From contig JACOUT010000009.1 in the NCBI GenBank assembly GCA_016177705.1, forward strand, positions 645,519 to 709,518: a stretch of 64,000 bases of DNA, written 5' to 3'. A program made the translations under genes and the position numbers. This DNA comes from Deltaproteobacteria bacterium (GTDB lineage Bacteria; Myxococcota; UBA727; VGSZ01). Below are positions 27,395-37,477 of this stretch, in pieces. Below the pieces are notes generated by a model that saw only the letters and a program-made list of their open reading frames with translations, did no database searches and was not told the DNA's origin. Numbering within the stretch: the first letter of the stretch is position 1; every line of letters begins with the position of its first letter.

Positions 27395-28921
27395 ATGCGC
27401 TGCGTGCTGCTCGTCTCGGCCCTCACGCTCCTCCCATTTGCCGCCTGCGACTGCGATGTCGAGCCGTTGATCGCGCCGCCGGGCTCGGTGACAGGGGTGG
27501 CGTGCCTGCCCGAGAGCGGCGTGCCCGCAGCCGGCGTCACCGTCGAGCTGCGCTTGGAGGGTGACGAGCGCCTCGAGGTCGCCGACCACGACGGCGCCTT
27601 CCTCTTCGAGGACGTGCCCGCCGGCCTCGCCACCGTGGTGCTGCCCGGCGATCGCCGCGAGCGCGTCGACGTGCGGTCGGGCGCGGTCGCCGTGGTCGAC
27701 GACCAGGCATGCCGCGAGCTGCCGGACGACGCGGCCGGCAGCGTCATCGGCCGCGTGTGCAACCGCCACGTCGAGGAGCTGGTGGTCGGCGCCACGGTCA
27801 GCATCCTGCTGGCCGACCAGACGGTGCTCGAGGACACCACGGACGGCGAGGGCCGCTTCGCCTTCGCGTCGGTGCCGGTCGGCACCCACGTCCTGGCGGT
27901 GAGCGCACCAGGCTTCTCGCGGGCAGAGGAGATCACGGTGACCGACGGCGAGCAGACCGACGTCGACGTCGGCGGCGCCTGTGCCATCGCGCCGCCGCTC
28001 GAGGCGGGCGCGGTGCGCGGACGCGTGTGTGCGCCCGACGGCAGCGGGTGGCTCATCGACGCGCGCGCCAGCATCACGCCGGCGGGCGCGGCGGAGATCT
28101 TCCAGCTCACCGACGTCGAGGGTCGCTTCCTGCTCGAAGGCGTGCCTTCCGGCTTGCAGACGCTGGTGATCGCCAAGGGCAGCTTCGTCAGCACGCGAAC
28201 GGTGGCGATCCCACCTGGCGACGTCCTCGAGCTACCCGAGGACGAGTGCGGCCTGGTGCCCGACGAGCTGCGCATCGCGGTGGTGCGCGGCAGCCTGTAC
28301 GACCACGTCGAGGAGGTGCTCGACGACGTCGGTGTCGACCCGGCCGACATCGATCTGTTCGACGCCGACTGGGCTGAGCAATTGCTCGGCCCCGACGAGC
28401 GCGTGCGCGACTACCGCATCCTGTTCCTGAACTGCCGCTCCGCCGAGCCGAGCTACCTGGCGAGCACTGCCATGCAGGATCGTCTTCGCGCCTTCGTCGC
28501 CGACGGCGGCAGCCTGCACGCCTCGGATCAAGCCTACGACCTGATCGAGGTCACCTGGCCAGACGCCGCCGACTTCTACGGCGACGACCTGGTGCGCAGC
28601 GCCGGCGACCGCGGCGCCATCGCCGCCGCGCTGCCTGCGCTGGTGGTGGACACGGGCCTGGTCGCCGGCCTCGGCAGGAGCGACGCGACGTTGCGCTACG
28701 CGCTCGAGACCTGGAGCGTGATGGTGTCGGCCGGCCCCGACGTCGACGTCTATCTGACCGCCGACAGCCCGCTGATGGACGGCACGGTGGTCACCGGCTC
28801 GCCACAGATCATCGGCTTCGACCACGGCGTCGGGCGCGTGGTCTACTCCTCGTTCCACCAGGAGCCAGGCAGCCACCCGGACCAGCTCCAGATCCTGCGC
28901 CTGCTGATGTTCGAGCTCTAG
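27395..28921 (+). CDS. Lipoprotein with three transthyretin-like domains and GATase-like end
   Basis: A 508-residue lipoprotein (lipobox PFAAC18). Three carboxypeptidase-regulatory-like domains follow, each starting with G-V/I-x-G-V/R-x-C and containing a 'DGxFxFxxVPxGxxTxVx' step (roughly 30-105, 110-195 and 205-290). The last 220 residues, from 'LRIAVVRGSLYDHVEEVLDDVGV', form an alpha/beta region like the glutamine-amidotransferase/ThuA fold ('YRILFLNCRSAEPSY', 'RLRAFVADGGSLHASDQAYDLIEV', 'DHGVGRVVYSSFHQEPG'). I see no full catalytic triad. Probably a surface carbohydrate- or protein-binding lipoprotein. Confidence 0.75.
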   Translation: MRCVLLVSALTLLPFAACDCDVEPLIAPPGSVTGVACLPESGVPAAGVTVELRLEGDERLEVADHDGAFLFEDVPAGLATVVLPGDRRERVDVRSGAVAVVDDQACRELPDDAAGSVIGRVCNRHVEELVVGATVSILLADQTVLEDTTDGEGRFAFASVPVGTHVLAVSAPGFSRAEEITVTDGEQTDVDVGGACAIAPPLEAGAVRGRVCAPDGSGWLIDARASITPAGAAEIFQLTDVEGRFLLEGVPSGLQTLVIAKGSFVSTRTVAIPPGDVLELPEDECGLVPDELRIAVVRGSLYDHVEEVLDDVGVDPADIDLFDADWAEQLLGPDERVRDYRILFLNCRSAEPSYLASTAMQDRLRAFVADGGSLHASDQAYDLIEVTWPDAADFYGDDLVRSAGDRGAIAAALPALVVDTGLVAGLGRSDATLRYALETWSVMVSAGPDVDVYLTADSPLMDGTVVTGSPQIIGFDHGVGRVVYSSFHQEPGSHPDQLQILRLLMFEL

Positions 28922-28941
28922 CGCGCCGTCGGAGGCATAGA

Positions 28942-29493
28942 TCAGAAGGCCGCGCCGACCGCCAGGCGCGAGTCGAGCGCGAAGGCGCCATCGCGCACGC
29001 CCGCGCCGAGCTCGACGCGCAACGCGACCACGTGCACGGTCAGCTCGAGGCCAGCGCCCGCGCCGAGCCCCCAAACCGGCAGCAAGCGCAAGCTCTGGTC
29101 GGCGTAGGCGCTCAAGGTCGAGATGGCGCCGCCGGCCTGCAGCGCGCCATAGCCGTACGGCCGTACCCAGACAGTCGCGGTGTGGAAGGCGTTCAACGCT
29201 GCCAGGCCGCGGCCCTCGAGCGTCGCGCCGAAGCGCGAGGCTCTCACCTTGGAGGTGCCCTCGTTCGGGCCGAAGCCGAGCATCGCCGCGGCGTCGCCGC
29301 CGAACACCAGCAGTTGGTCGTTCGGCGCGTCGAGCATGCGCGCCACGCGCACGCCGAGCCACGGCACCACGCGCGTGTCGACGCCTGAAGCGGGCGCCTG
29401 CGCCACCAGCGCCACCGGCAGGTCGAGGCGCCACACCGGGGCCGGCGGCTCGCCGGTGGCTCCTGCGACCAACAGAAGCGCGCTCACAAGCAC
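28942..29493 (-). CDS. Small exported beta-rich protein, end of TonB operon
   Basis: About 183 residues from the GTG at 29493, or 181 from the GTG at 29487 that overlaps the previous stop as GTGA. A signal peptide (LVSALLLVAGATG) precedes alternating strands with many Gly and aromatic residues ('VRPYGYGALQAGGAISTLSAYADQSLRLLPVWGLGAGAGLELTVHVVALRVELGAG') ending in Phe, compatible with a small outer-membrane beta-barrel. It is the last of four genes that share overlaps with their neighbours. Confidence 0.65.
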   Translation of the reverse strand: MLVSALLLVAGATGEPPAPVWRLDLPVALVAQAPASGVDTRVVPWLGVRVARMLDAPNDQLLVFGGDAAAMLGFGPNEGTSKVRASRFGATLEGRGLAALNAFHTATVWVRPYGYGALQAGGAISTLSAYADQSLRLLPVWGLGAGAGLELTVHVVALRVELGAGVRDGAFALDSRLAVGAAF

Positions 29494-30746
29494 GTCGGCA
29501 CCCTCTCTTGGTCCACCAACTCGCCGAACTTGTCGCGGAAGGCGGCGCAGGCGGCGTCGCGCCGGGCGCCAGGCGGCAGCTCGGCGGCGATGGGTTCGAG
29601 CAGCACGTCGAGGTCGAAGTCGCCGCTTTCGCCCATCGCCTCGCCCATGCGTGAGAGCGCGCGGCGCACCGCCGGTTGCACCTCGCCGCGCAGCACCTCG
29701 ACGTCGCGGTCGCTCGCGTCCCACAGCGAGCGCGCCAGCACGGTGCCGAGACAGTAGAAGTTGAAGCTCGCCTGCGCGAACAGGTCGCCGGTCTGCTGCG
29801 CGCCGCAGCCGCCCGACAGCTCGGTGTCGACGGTCTGCTCGCGCAGGCCCGCGTAGGTGGCGGCGTCGGCGAAGGCGCCCTCGAGGTCGCGGCGCGCCGC
29901 CTCGGCGGCAAACACGCTGCCGGCAGCCTCGAAGGTGCGCGGGATGCCGCCCTTGTCGCCCGTGGCGCCGAGCGAGAACAGGTCGGCGAGCCCCTCGTCG
30001 ACGCCCTGCGTGAGTCGGATGGCGCGCGCCTCCGCCTCGGTCCCCTCGCCGAAGCGCTTCTTGTAGAACGCGAACGCCGCGTCGGTGTCGTAGACGTTCT
30101 TGTGAAAGAAGCGGTGGCCGTACTCGTGCGCCAGGATGTGCTCGCTCATTGCGAAGGGCACGCCGTCTTGCAGCGCCACGCGCAAGAGCAGCCAGCCGTC
30201 GAGCGGTGCTGCATAGGCGGCGTTGTCGCTGGTCATGATCGAGATGGGCAAGCCCTCGGACGCGACCGCAGTGGCCTCGAGGCCGACCAGCGCCGCGTCA
30301 CCGGTGGCGCCCGAGTCGTCGCCCACCTCCTCGGCGTAGCGCCAAGCGTTCTCTAAGCCGGCGAAGGCAGAGAACATGGTCAGCGTCTGGAAGTCCTCGG
30401 CCTGCCAGCGGGTGCCGTCAAACGACATGCGCGCGGCGATCGCGTGGCCGATGTCGTCGCCGCGCGCGCGCTCGCGCATGTCCTGGTCGCTGTCGGCGGC
30501 GGCCGCGGCTTCGATGACACGGTCGGAGACCATGCGCAGGCCGCCGACCACGTCGAAGTCGGCGCCCTGGCCGGCGCGCAGGTCGGTGACCGTGGTCAGC
30601 ACTACGTCGTCGAGGCGGGCGCCGCCCTCGGCGTCCGGGTCCGAGACCAGCGCCTCGACGGTGACCGGGCCCTCGATGGGCGCGCACGCTCCGCACAGCG
30701 CGCACAGCGCGGTGGCGAGCGACCGCCAGGTGAGATGGCGCCTCAA
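29484..30746 (-). CDS. Gluzincin-type metalloprotease lipoprotein
   Basis: A 420-residue lipoprotein (lipobox CGAC21) with the zinc motif HEYGH (207-211) and a likely third ligand Glu251 in GVDEGLADLFS, forty residues downstream, as in gluzincins. The start is a TTG whose last base begins the upstream stop region (TTGA, 4-bp overlap), implying translational coupling. The C-terminal part has paired cysteines (CGAQQ...CLGT, CAAF...CL). A secreted zinc protease anchored at the outer membrane is the natural reading; substrate unknown. Overlapped by the small envelope gene behind it. Confidence 0.8.
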   Translation of the reverse strand: MRRHLTWRSLATALCALCGACAPIEGPVTVEALVSDPDAEGGARLDDVVLTTVTDLRAGQGADFDVVGGLRMVSDRVIEAAAAADSDQDMRERARGDDIGHAIAARMSFDGTRWQAEDFQTLTMFSAFAGLENAWRYAEEVGDDSGATGDAALVGLEATAVASEGLPISIMTSDNAAYAAPLDGWLLLRVALQDGVPFAMSEHILAHEYGHRFFHKNVYDTDAAFAFYKKRFGEGTEAEARAIRLTQGVDEGLADLFSLGATGDKGGIPRTFEAAGSVFAAEAARRDLEGAFADAATYAGLREQTVDTELSGGCGAQQTGDLFAQASFNFYCLGTVLARSLWDASDRDVEVLRGEVQPAVRRALSRMGEAMGESGDFDLDVLLEPIAAELPPGARRDAACAAFRDKFGELVDQERVPTCL

Positions 30747-31333
30747 AACGCGACCTCCGCGCTCGGCGCTGCGGCGCCGTCGTTGCCGGGAGCGGCGGCG
30801 CCGGTCGGGGCAGGCAGCGTGACCTCGGCAGGGGGCGCGTCAGCGACCAGGCCGAGGAGCGCGGGCGAGAGCCCGAGCGCCCCACAGCCCGACAGCACCG
30901 GCAGCGTGGCCCATGACGGCGCCACGCAGGAGGCCGTCAGGGCGCCGAGATCGCCGATGCCGACGGCGAGGAGCGCCGGCGCGGCCAGCAGGCCCGGGTT
31001 CGCGATGCAGAAGCCGAGCACGAGCGCGCTCGGCACGCAGCAGGCGACCGCGCCGAGGCCGGCGCCGAGCAGCCATGGGTTCGGTTCGGTGCGCGCGATG
31101 GTACCCGTGGCCACCTGCTCGCCCTGGCGCACCTCGTAGGGAACGGCCGCCAGACCGACCGGCACCTCGACGGGCGCACCCTCGGATGGCACCTGGCCGA
31201 GCGCCACCTCGCCGAGCTTGGCCGCCGTGTGCGGGCCGTCGACGCGCACCTTTACCGTCTGCGCGCACCCAGCAAGCGCGAGCGCCAGGCAGACGGCCCC
31301 GATCGCGAGCAGCCGAACGTGCAGCACCGTCAC
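30743..31333 (-). CDS. Lipoprotein with membrane-like hairpin
   Basis: The GTG at 31333 overlaps the TonB-like stop by four bases (GTGA). The 196-residue product has lipobox LAGC, then 'VKVRVDGPHTAAKLGEVALGQ' (a PEGA-like, short beta region), then hydrophobic Cys/Gly-rich helices (about 95-160) and a Pro/Ala-rich tail. A second in-frame GTG at 31327 is possible. It connects the TonB-like gene with the metalloprotease gene in one transcript. Function unknown. Confidence 0.7.
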   Translation of the reverse strand: MTVLHVRLLAIGAVCLALALAGCAQTVKVRVDGPHTAAKLGEVALGQVPSEGAPVEVPVGLAAVPYEVRQGEQVATGTIARTEPNPWLLGAGLGAVACCVPSALVLGFCIANPGLLAAPALLAVGIGDLGALTASCVAPSWATLPVLSGCGALGLSPALLGLVADAPPAEVTLPAPTGAAAPGNDGAAAPSAEVAF

Positions 31334-32091
31334 GGATCCAGGATGGTGAATTCGATGGGCTGGCGCACACGCACCGGCAGCTCGGTCACCTCGCCGACGA
31401 TGGGCGGGTACTTGACCGACTTGGCCATGCGCAGGCACTCCTCGTCCAGCACCGGATGTCCCGTGCCCTTGCCGAGCAGCTTCGGCGGCTCGGCGAGCGA
31501 GCCGTCGCGGTTGAGCGCCAGGTTGACCACGCAGCGGCCCTGGAGCTGCAGCACCTTGGCCTTGCGCGGGTAGCGCTTCTCGCGGTTCAGGATGTCGAAC
31601 ACGGTCTTGCGATAGGCCGACAGGTCGAAGGCCGGGCCTGTGATCTGCTGGACGTCCTTCGGCTGGACGAACGGCTCCTCGTCCGGGTTGCCGAAGGTGG
31701 TGTTGCCGACCCGCACGTTCATGCCCGAGGTGCTCTCGCCGACCACGCTGTCGGCGGTGACGCCAGTGACCGGCTGCACCTCCGTCGGCGGCGTCTCCGG
31801 CGGCGTGGTCTCGTTCGGCGGCGGTGGCAGCTCGGGCGGCAGCTCCTTGGGCTTGGGCTTGGGCTTGGGCTTCTCGGGCTCCGGCGGCGGTGGCTCCGGC
31901 GGCGGCGGCGGCATGGCGATCGCCATCTCGATGGGCGGGTCGACCCTCTTCGGCGGCGTCTTGGCGGCGCCCATGAACGCGAAGGCATGCACGACGACGG
32001 CGAGCCCGAGCGCCGCGGGCCAGGCCACTTGCCAGCCCTCATCGTTGGTCCAGAAGGACGTCGCTATCGGTGCCAGCTGCTCGTCCGCCAT
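31330..32091 (-). CDS. TonB-like energy-transducing protein
   Basis: A 253-residue inner-membrane protein. A hydrophobic helix (about 20-38) is followed by a Pro-rich periplasmic region with alternating PPP, PEP and KPKPKPK, then a linker and the C-terminal TonB fold ('DILNREKRYPRKAKVLQLQGRCVVNLALNRDGSL... LDEECLRMAKSVKYPPI'). TonB couples the proton-motive force to outer-membrane transporters; no ExbB/ExbD gene and no TonB-dependent receptor is in this window. Instead the gene leads an operon with a lipoprotein, a metalloprotease and a small envelope protein, so it may serve secretion or envelope processing rather than iron uptake. Confidence 0.85.
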   Translation of the reverse strand: MADEQLAPIATSFWTNDEGWQVAWPAALGLAVVVHAFAFMGAAKTPPKRVDPPIEMAIAMPPPPPEPPPPEPEKPKPKPKPKELPPELPPPPNETTPPETPPTEVQPVTGVTADSVVGESTSGMNVRVGNTTFGNPDEEPFVQPKDVQQITGPAFDLSAYRKTVFDILNREKRYPRKAKVLQLQGRCVVNLALNRDGSLAEPPKLLGKGTGHPVLDEECLRMAKSVKYPPIVGEVTELPVRVRQPIEFTILDP

Positions 32092-32126
32092 CCGTGCTGC
32101 GCCCTTCCGCTCGCTCTCGCCCAGGT

Positions 32127-32155
32127 TCCCATGCCCGACCCGGCGTGCCATGGGA
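32127..32155. promoter_or_regulatory. Inverted repeat in divergent TonB/speB region
   Basis: TCCCATG (32127-32133) and CATGGGA (32149-32155) form 7-bp arms with a 15-base spacer, between the oppositely transcribed TonB-like and agmatinase genes. It could be an operator; there is no independent support. Confidence 0.3.
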
Positions 32156-32183
32156 TCGACGGCACACCAACCCCCCTTGCCCC

Positions 32184-32201
32184 TACAAACAGCTTACAAA
32201 C
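32184..32201 (+). promoter_or_regulatory. Direct repeat TACAAAC, 11-base period
   Basis: TACAAAC occurs at 32184 and 32195, one helical turn apart, in the only AT-richer stretch ahead of the agmatinase ATG (32224). On-phase direct repeats of this kind often bind a regulator or form part of an extended promoter. The regulator is unknown. Confidence 0.3.
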
Positions 32202-32223
32202 GTAGCACCTGCGGGAACGATCC

Positions 32224-33303
32224 ATGGCAATCGACGTGAACGGCCCGGCCCCAAAGGGCAGCGGCCTCTTCGGCCTCGACACCCCGGTGGCGGACGCTCG
32301 GGTTGTCGTGGTGCCGGTGCCCTTCCAGGCCACCGTGTCGTTCGCGGCCGGTACCGCGCGCGGCCCGGCCGCGGTCCTTGCTGCGAGCCACCAGGTCGAT
32401 CTGCTCGACGCCGACGTGGGGCGCCCGTTCGAGGGCGGCATCGCGCAGGACGCCGGCTTCCCCTGGCTGCCCGAGCTCGACCGCGCCGCGCGGCAGGCCG
32501 CCTGCCGCTGCATCGACGCCGTCACCTCCGGCGCGGCACCGCCGCCCGCCGACGCCCAATTGGTCGAGGAGGCGTGCCTGCGCGTCAACCGAGAGGTCAC
32601 CGAGCGCTGCACCGCGCTGCTGCGCGACAGCCGCGTGCCGGTGGTGCTCGGCGGCGATCACTCGGTCAGCTACGGCGCCATCGCGGCGGCGGCGGCCGCG
32701 ATGGGCGAGCGGCGCCTTGGCGTGCTGCACATCGACGCGCACGCCGACCTGCGCGAGGCCTACGAGGGCTTCGCCTGGTCGCATGCCTCGGTGATGAGGA
32801 ATGTCGTCGAACGCATGCCGAACGTGCGGCTGGTACAGGTGGGCATCCGCGACTTCTGCGACGCCGAGGTCGACTTCATCAAGGCGCAGCCCGGCCGCGT
32901 CACCACCTACTTCGACGCCCACCTGCGCGGCGCCCGCCTGTCCGGCCAGTGGCCCACGGTGTGCGCGGCCATCATCAACGAGCTGCCCGAGAACGTGTAC
33001 CTGACCGTCGACATCGACGGGCTCGAGCCCTCCCAGTGCCCGAGCACGGGCACGCCGGTGCCCGGCGGGCTGTCGTTCGACGAGCTGGTCGCGCTGTGCG
33101 ACCTGTTGGTACACGCCGGCAAGCGCATCGTTGGCCTCGACGTCGTGGAGGTCGCGCCCGACCCGGCGCTGGCAGACGACGAGCTCGGCTCCTCCTGGGA
33201 CGCCAACGTGGGCGCGCGCCTGCTCTACAAGCTGATCGGCTTCGCGCTCTTGTCGCGCGGCGCGCCGCGGCCGGACCTGCCGAAGGCCCCCGGCATCCGG
33301 TGA
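32224..33303 (+). CDS. speB: Agmatinase (ureohydrolase family)
   Basis: A 359-residue enzyme of the arginase/agmatinase family with all manganese-binding motifs: GGDHS (143-147), DAHAD (171-175), SHAS (186-189) and DIDGLEPS (263-270). Agmatinase hydrolyses agmatine to putrescine and urea. Agmatinase is preferred over arginase because arginine decarboxylase (speA) is encoded 4 kb away on the same strand. The protein is longer than E. coli SpeB, with extra sequence between the N-terminal strands and GGDHS. The ribosome-binding site is weak (GGGAA). Ends 4 bases before the convergent propeller gene. Confidence 0.88.
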   Translation: MAIDVNGPAPKGSGLFGLDTPVADARVVVVPVPFQATVSFAAGTARGPAAVLAASHQVDLLDADVGRPFEGGIAQDAGFPWLPELDRAARQAACRCIDAVTSGAAPPPADAQLVEEACLRVNREVTERCTALLRDSRVPVVLGGDHSVSYGAIAAAAAAMGERRLGVLHIDAHADLREAYEGFAWSHASVMRNVVERMPNVRLVQVGIRDFCDAEVDFIKAQPGRVTTYFDAHLRGARLSGQWPTVCAAIINELPENVYLTVDIDGLEPSQCPSTGTPVPGGLSFDELVALCDLLVHAGKRIVGLDVVEVAPDPALADDELGSSWDANVGARLLYKLIGFALLSRGAPRPDLPKAPGIR

Positions 33304-33307
33304 GGGC

Positions 33308-35481
33308 TTACGAAAGCGGGATGTCGATGCGGCCGAAGTTGAGCGCCTCGTCGTAGACCTCGCACGAGACCGCCTCGATGGCACTGCCCGCCTCGAGCGC
33401 TGCCTCGAAGGACTCCTGCGGGCCGTCAGTGATGCCGTCTTTGGGATCGAGCGGCACCCACTCCTCGGCGCCCGCCGAGCAGCGCACCACCGTCAAGGGC
33501 AGCGTGCCGGCGACGTCGAGCGTCACCTTGACCCTGCCCTTGTCGCGCACCGCCCTCGCGCCGGTCATGCGCGGCACCGCGTGGCTGACGACGAACACCG
33601 GCCCCACGTCGCCATCGGTGAGACGGCGGCTCGGCCCGTTGGTCAGCACGTCGTCGACCTCGACCTTGACGCGGTACTGCCCGTCGGCCAGCCGGCTCGC
33701 CTCGAAGGAGGTGAAGGGCTCCTCCGACCAACCCTTGAGCGGGCTCCAGGCCTTGACCTCGCCGGCTGCGCCAGTGACGCGCCCGAGGAAGAAGCGGTAG
33801 CGCAGAGCGTCGTCGTCCGGGTCTTCCACCCACGCGTAGACGGTGCGGTAGCCGACGTCGAAGCTCTGCTTGGCGAACGGTCGCTCGCCGAGTGTAGGGT
33901 TCTGGCCGCCGCGCCGGTCGAGGAACTTGGCGAACGGCTTTTCGTTCAGCGTCACCGAGCGGGTCTCGGGGGGCTCGCGCAGGTTGGCCACCACCTTCCA
34001 GCCGGGCGCAAGCACGTCGACGCGCTCGACCGACGGAGGGCGGTTGTCGACCAGGTAGCTCAACGACACGCCGGACACGGTCGCGCCGGTCGACAGCTCG
34101 GCGCGCACCTGGGCGTACTGGCCGGGTGGCGCCGACGTCGCCGGGCCCCACGCCGACCAGGTGTCGTTTGGCTCCTTGGTGTTGCCGCTGCGCACGCTCA
34201 GCTTCACCGCGCCGCTCGAGCGCGCGGCGGCCTGGCCGTAGCGCGCGAGCGCCTCGGCGTCGAGCGCCGCGCTCGTGTAGCTCGCGCTCGCGCGTTTGCC
34301 GCCCAGGCGCGCCACGCCGGAGCCGTGCGAGGTGCCGAACAGCAGGTCTTTGCCGTCGAGGAACAGGCTGGTGATCTCGTCGTGGTCGGCGATGCGGGTG
34401 CGCACCCCGGGCGTGCCGTCGCCGCTCGGGTCGAGCTCGAGCAGGCGGCCGAGCGGGCCGGTGCCGGCGAGCAGACGACCATCTTTGAGCGCCAGCGCGT
34501 AGGCGCCGTGCGCCTTCGACTGCCAGAGGATGCTCGCGTGTCCGGCGGCGTCGACGCGCCAGATCTCGGCGCTCTTCACCTTGCGCGCCTTCTTCTTGCC
34601 TGCCTTCTTGTCGTCGTCGCTCTCCTCCTTCTCCTTGCTGGTGGCGCCCTTGCTGAGCTTGCCCTCGCCGTCGACGGCCGCCGCGTAGACGCTGCCATCC
34701 GGCCCGAGCGCGACCGCGGTGATCTCGCCGGCCGCCGCGTCGAGCAGCGCGCGCGCCTTGCCGCCCACGACGTCGTACAGCACGCCCTCCTCGCCCCCAC
34801 CGACGACGATGCGCACGGCGCCGCCGCGCTTGCCGACCGCGACGCTGCGAAGCTGCGGCTCCTTGACCTTGGCCACTACCTCGAAGGCCTTGGCGCCGGG
34901 CGCGAGCTTCAAGAGCACACCCTCCTCGCCGCCGCCGACGGCATAGACCACGTCGTCCAGCACGGCGCCGGCGAGCAGCAGCTTGGCGTCCTTGGCGAGG
35001 ATGGCCTCGTGCTTCTTGCTCGCGAGCTCGATGACCTCGGCGCCGCCATCGGGCGCGGTCAGCGCCACCAGCGTGCCCTTGCCGACCGGCAACAGCGCCA
35101 CCACCAGCGGCTTGTCGACCTCGAGCACCGACTCGGGCGCCTTGCCCTCGACGATGCGCCAAACGCGGCCGGGCGCGGCCGTGGCGGCGTAGAGCTGACC
35201 GTCGCCGGCGCGCGTCACCGCCAGCACTGGGCCGCTCAGGTCGTCCGCTAGAAAGCGCGCGTCGTCGCCGACGCGCACCACGCCGTCCGGCCCAAGCGAG
35301 GCGCCCTCGAGGTCGCCGTCCTGCAAATCGGCCGCTCCTTCGACGACGTGCAGCTGCGCTTGGCTGGCGCGTGCGGGCAAGGCACCCGCCACCGCGAGCG
35401 CGACCAGCGACGTCAGGCCGCCCGCTGCCTGGAGCGCAGCGCGCACCCCTGGACCGATTCCACGTCGACTGCGGGACCTCA

Positions 35482-35482
<1 letters not shown>
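33308..35482 (-). CDS. Exported beta-propeller protein
   Basis: A 724-residue exported protein with a basic N terminus and hydrophobic signal. Residues about 60-410 form repeated propeller-like blades ('LAVTRAGDGQLYAATAAPGRVWRI', 'EGVLLKLAPGAKAFEVV', 'ITAVALGPDGSVYAAAVDG', 'ALALKDGRLLAGTGPLGRLLELD'), interrupted by a Lys/Glu-rich low-complexity insert near 275-300. The rest has fibronectin/Ig-like strands ('YRTVYAWVEDPDDDALRYRFFLG'). Its ATG overlaps the stop of the S55 peptidase gene (TGATG), so the two form an operon and likely act together in the periplasm. Known mainly from myxobacterial genomes as an unnamed family; function inferred only from context. Confidence 0.75.
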
Positions 35483-37347
<1,865 letters not shown>

Positions 37348-37477
37348 GAGGCCTCCGAGCGTCGCACGCTACCAGAGAACGCCCGCGTTTGCGTTCGCGG
37401 GCCGAGTATGAAAGGTGCCTAGCGACGTGCCGCCGTCGGCGCAGGCGCGCCGGGTGTCGGCGGAAGGAGGGCTCGAG

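Noticed and set aside
27395-28921. Active glutamine amidotransferase
   Set aside because: The C-terminal fold resembles the class but no Cys-His-Glu catalytic triad is visible, so only the fold is called.
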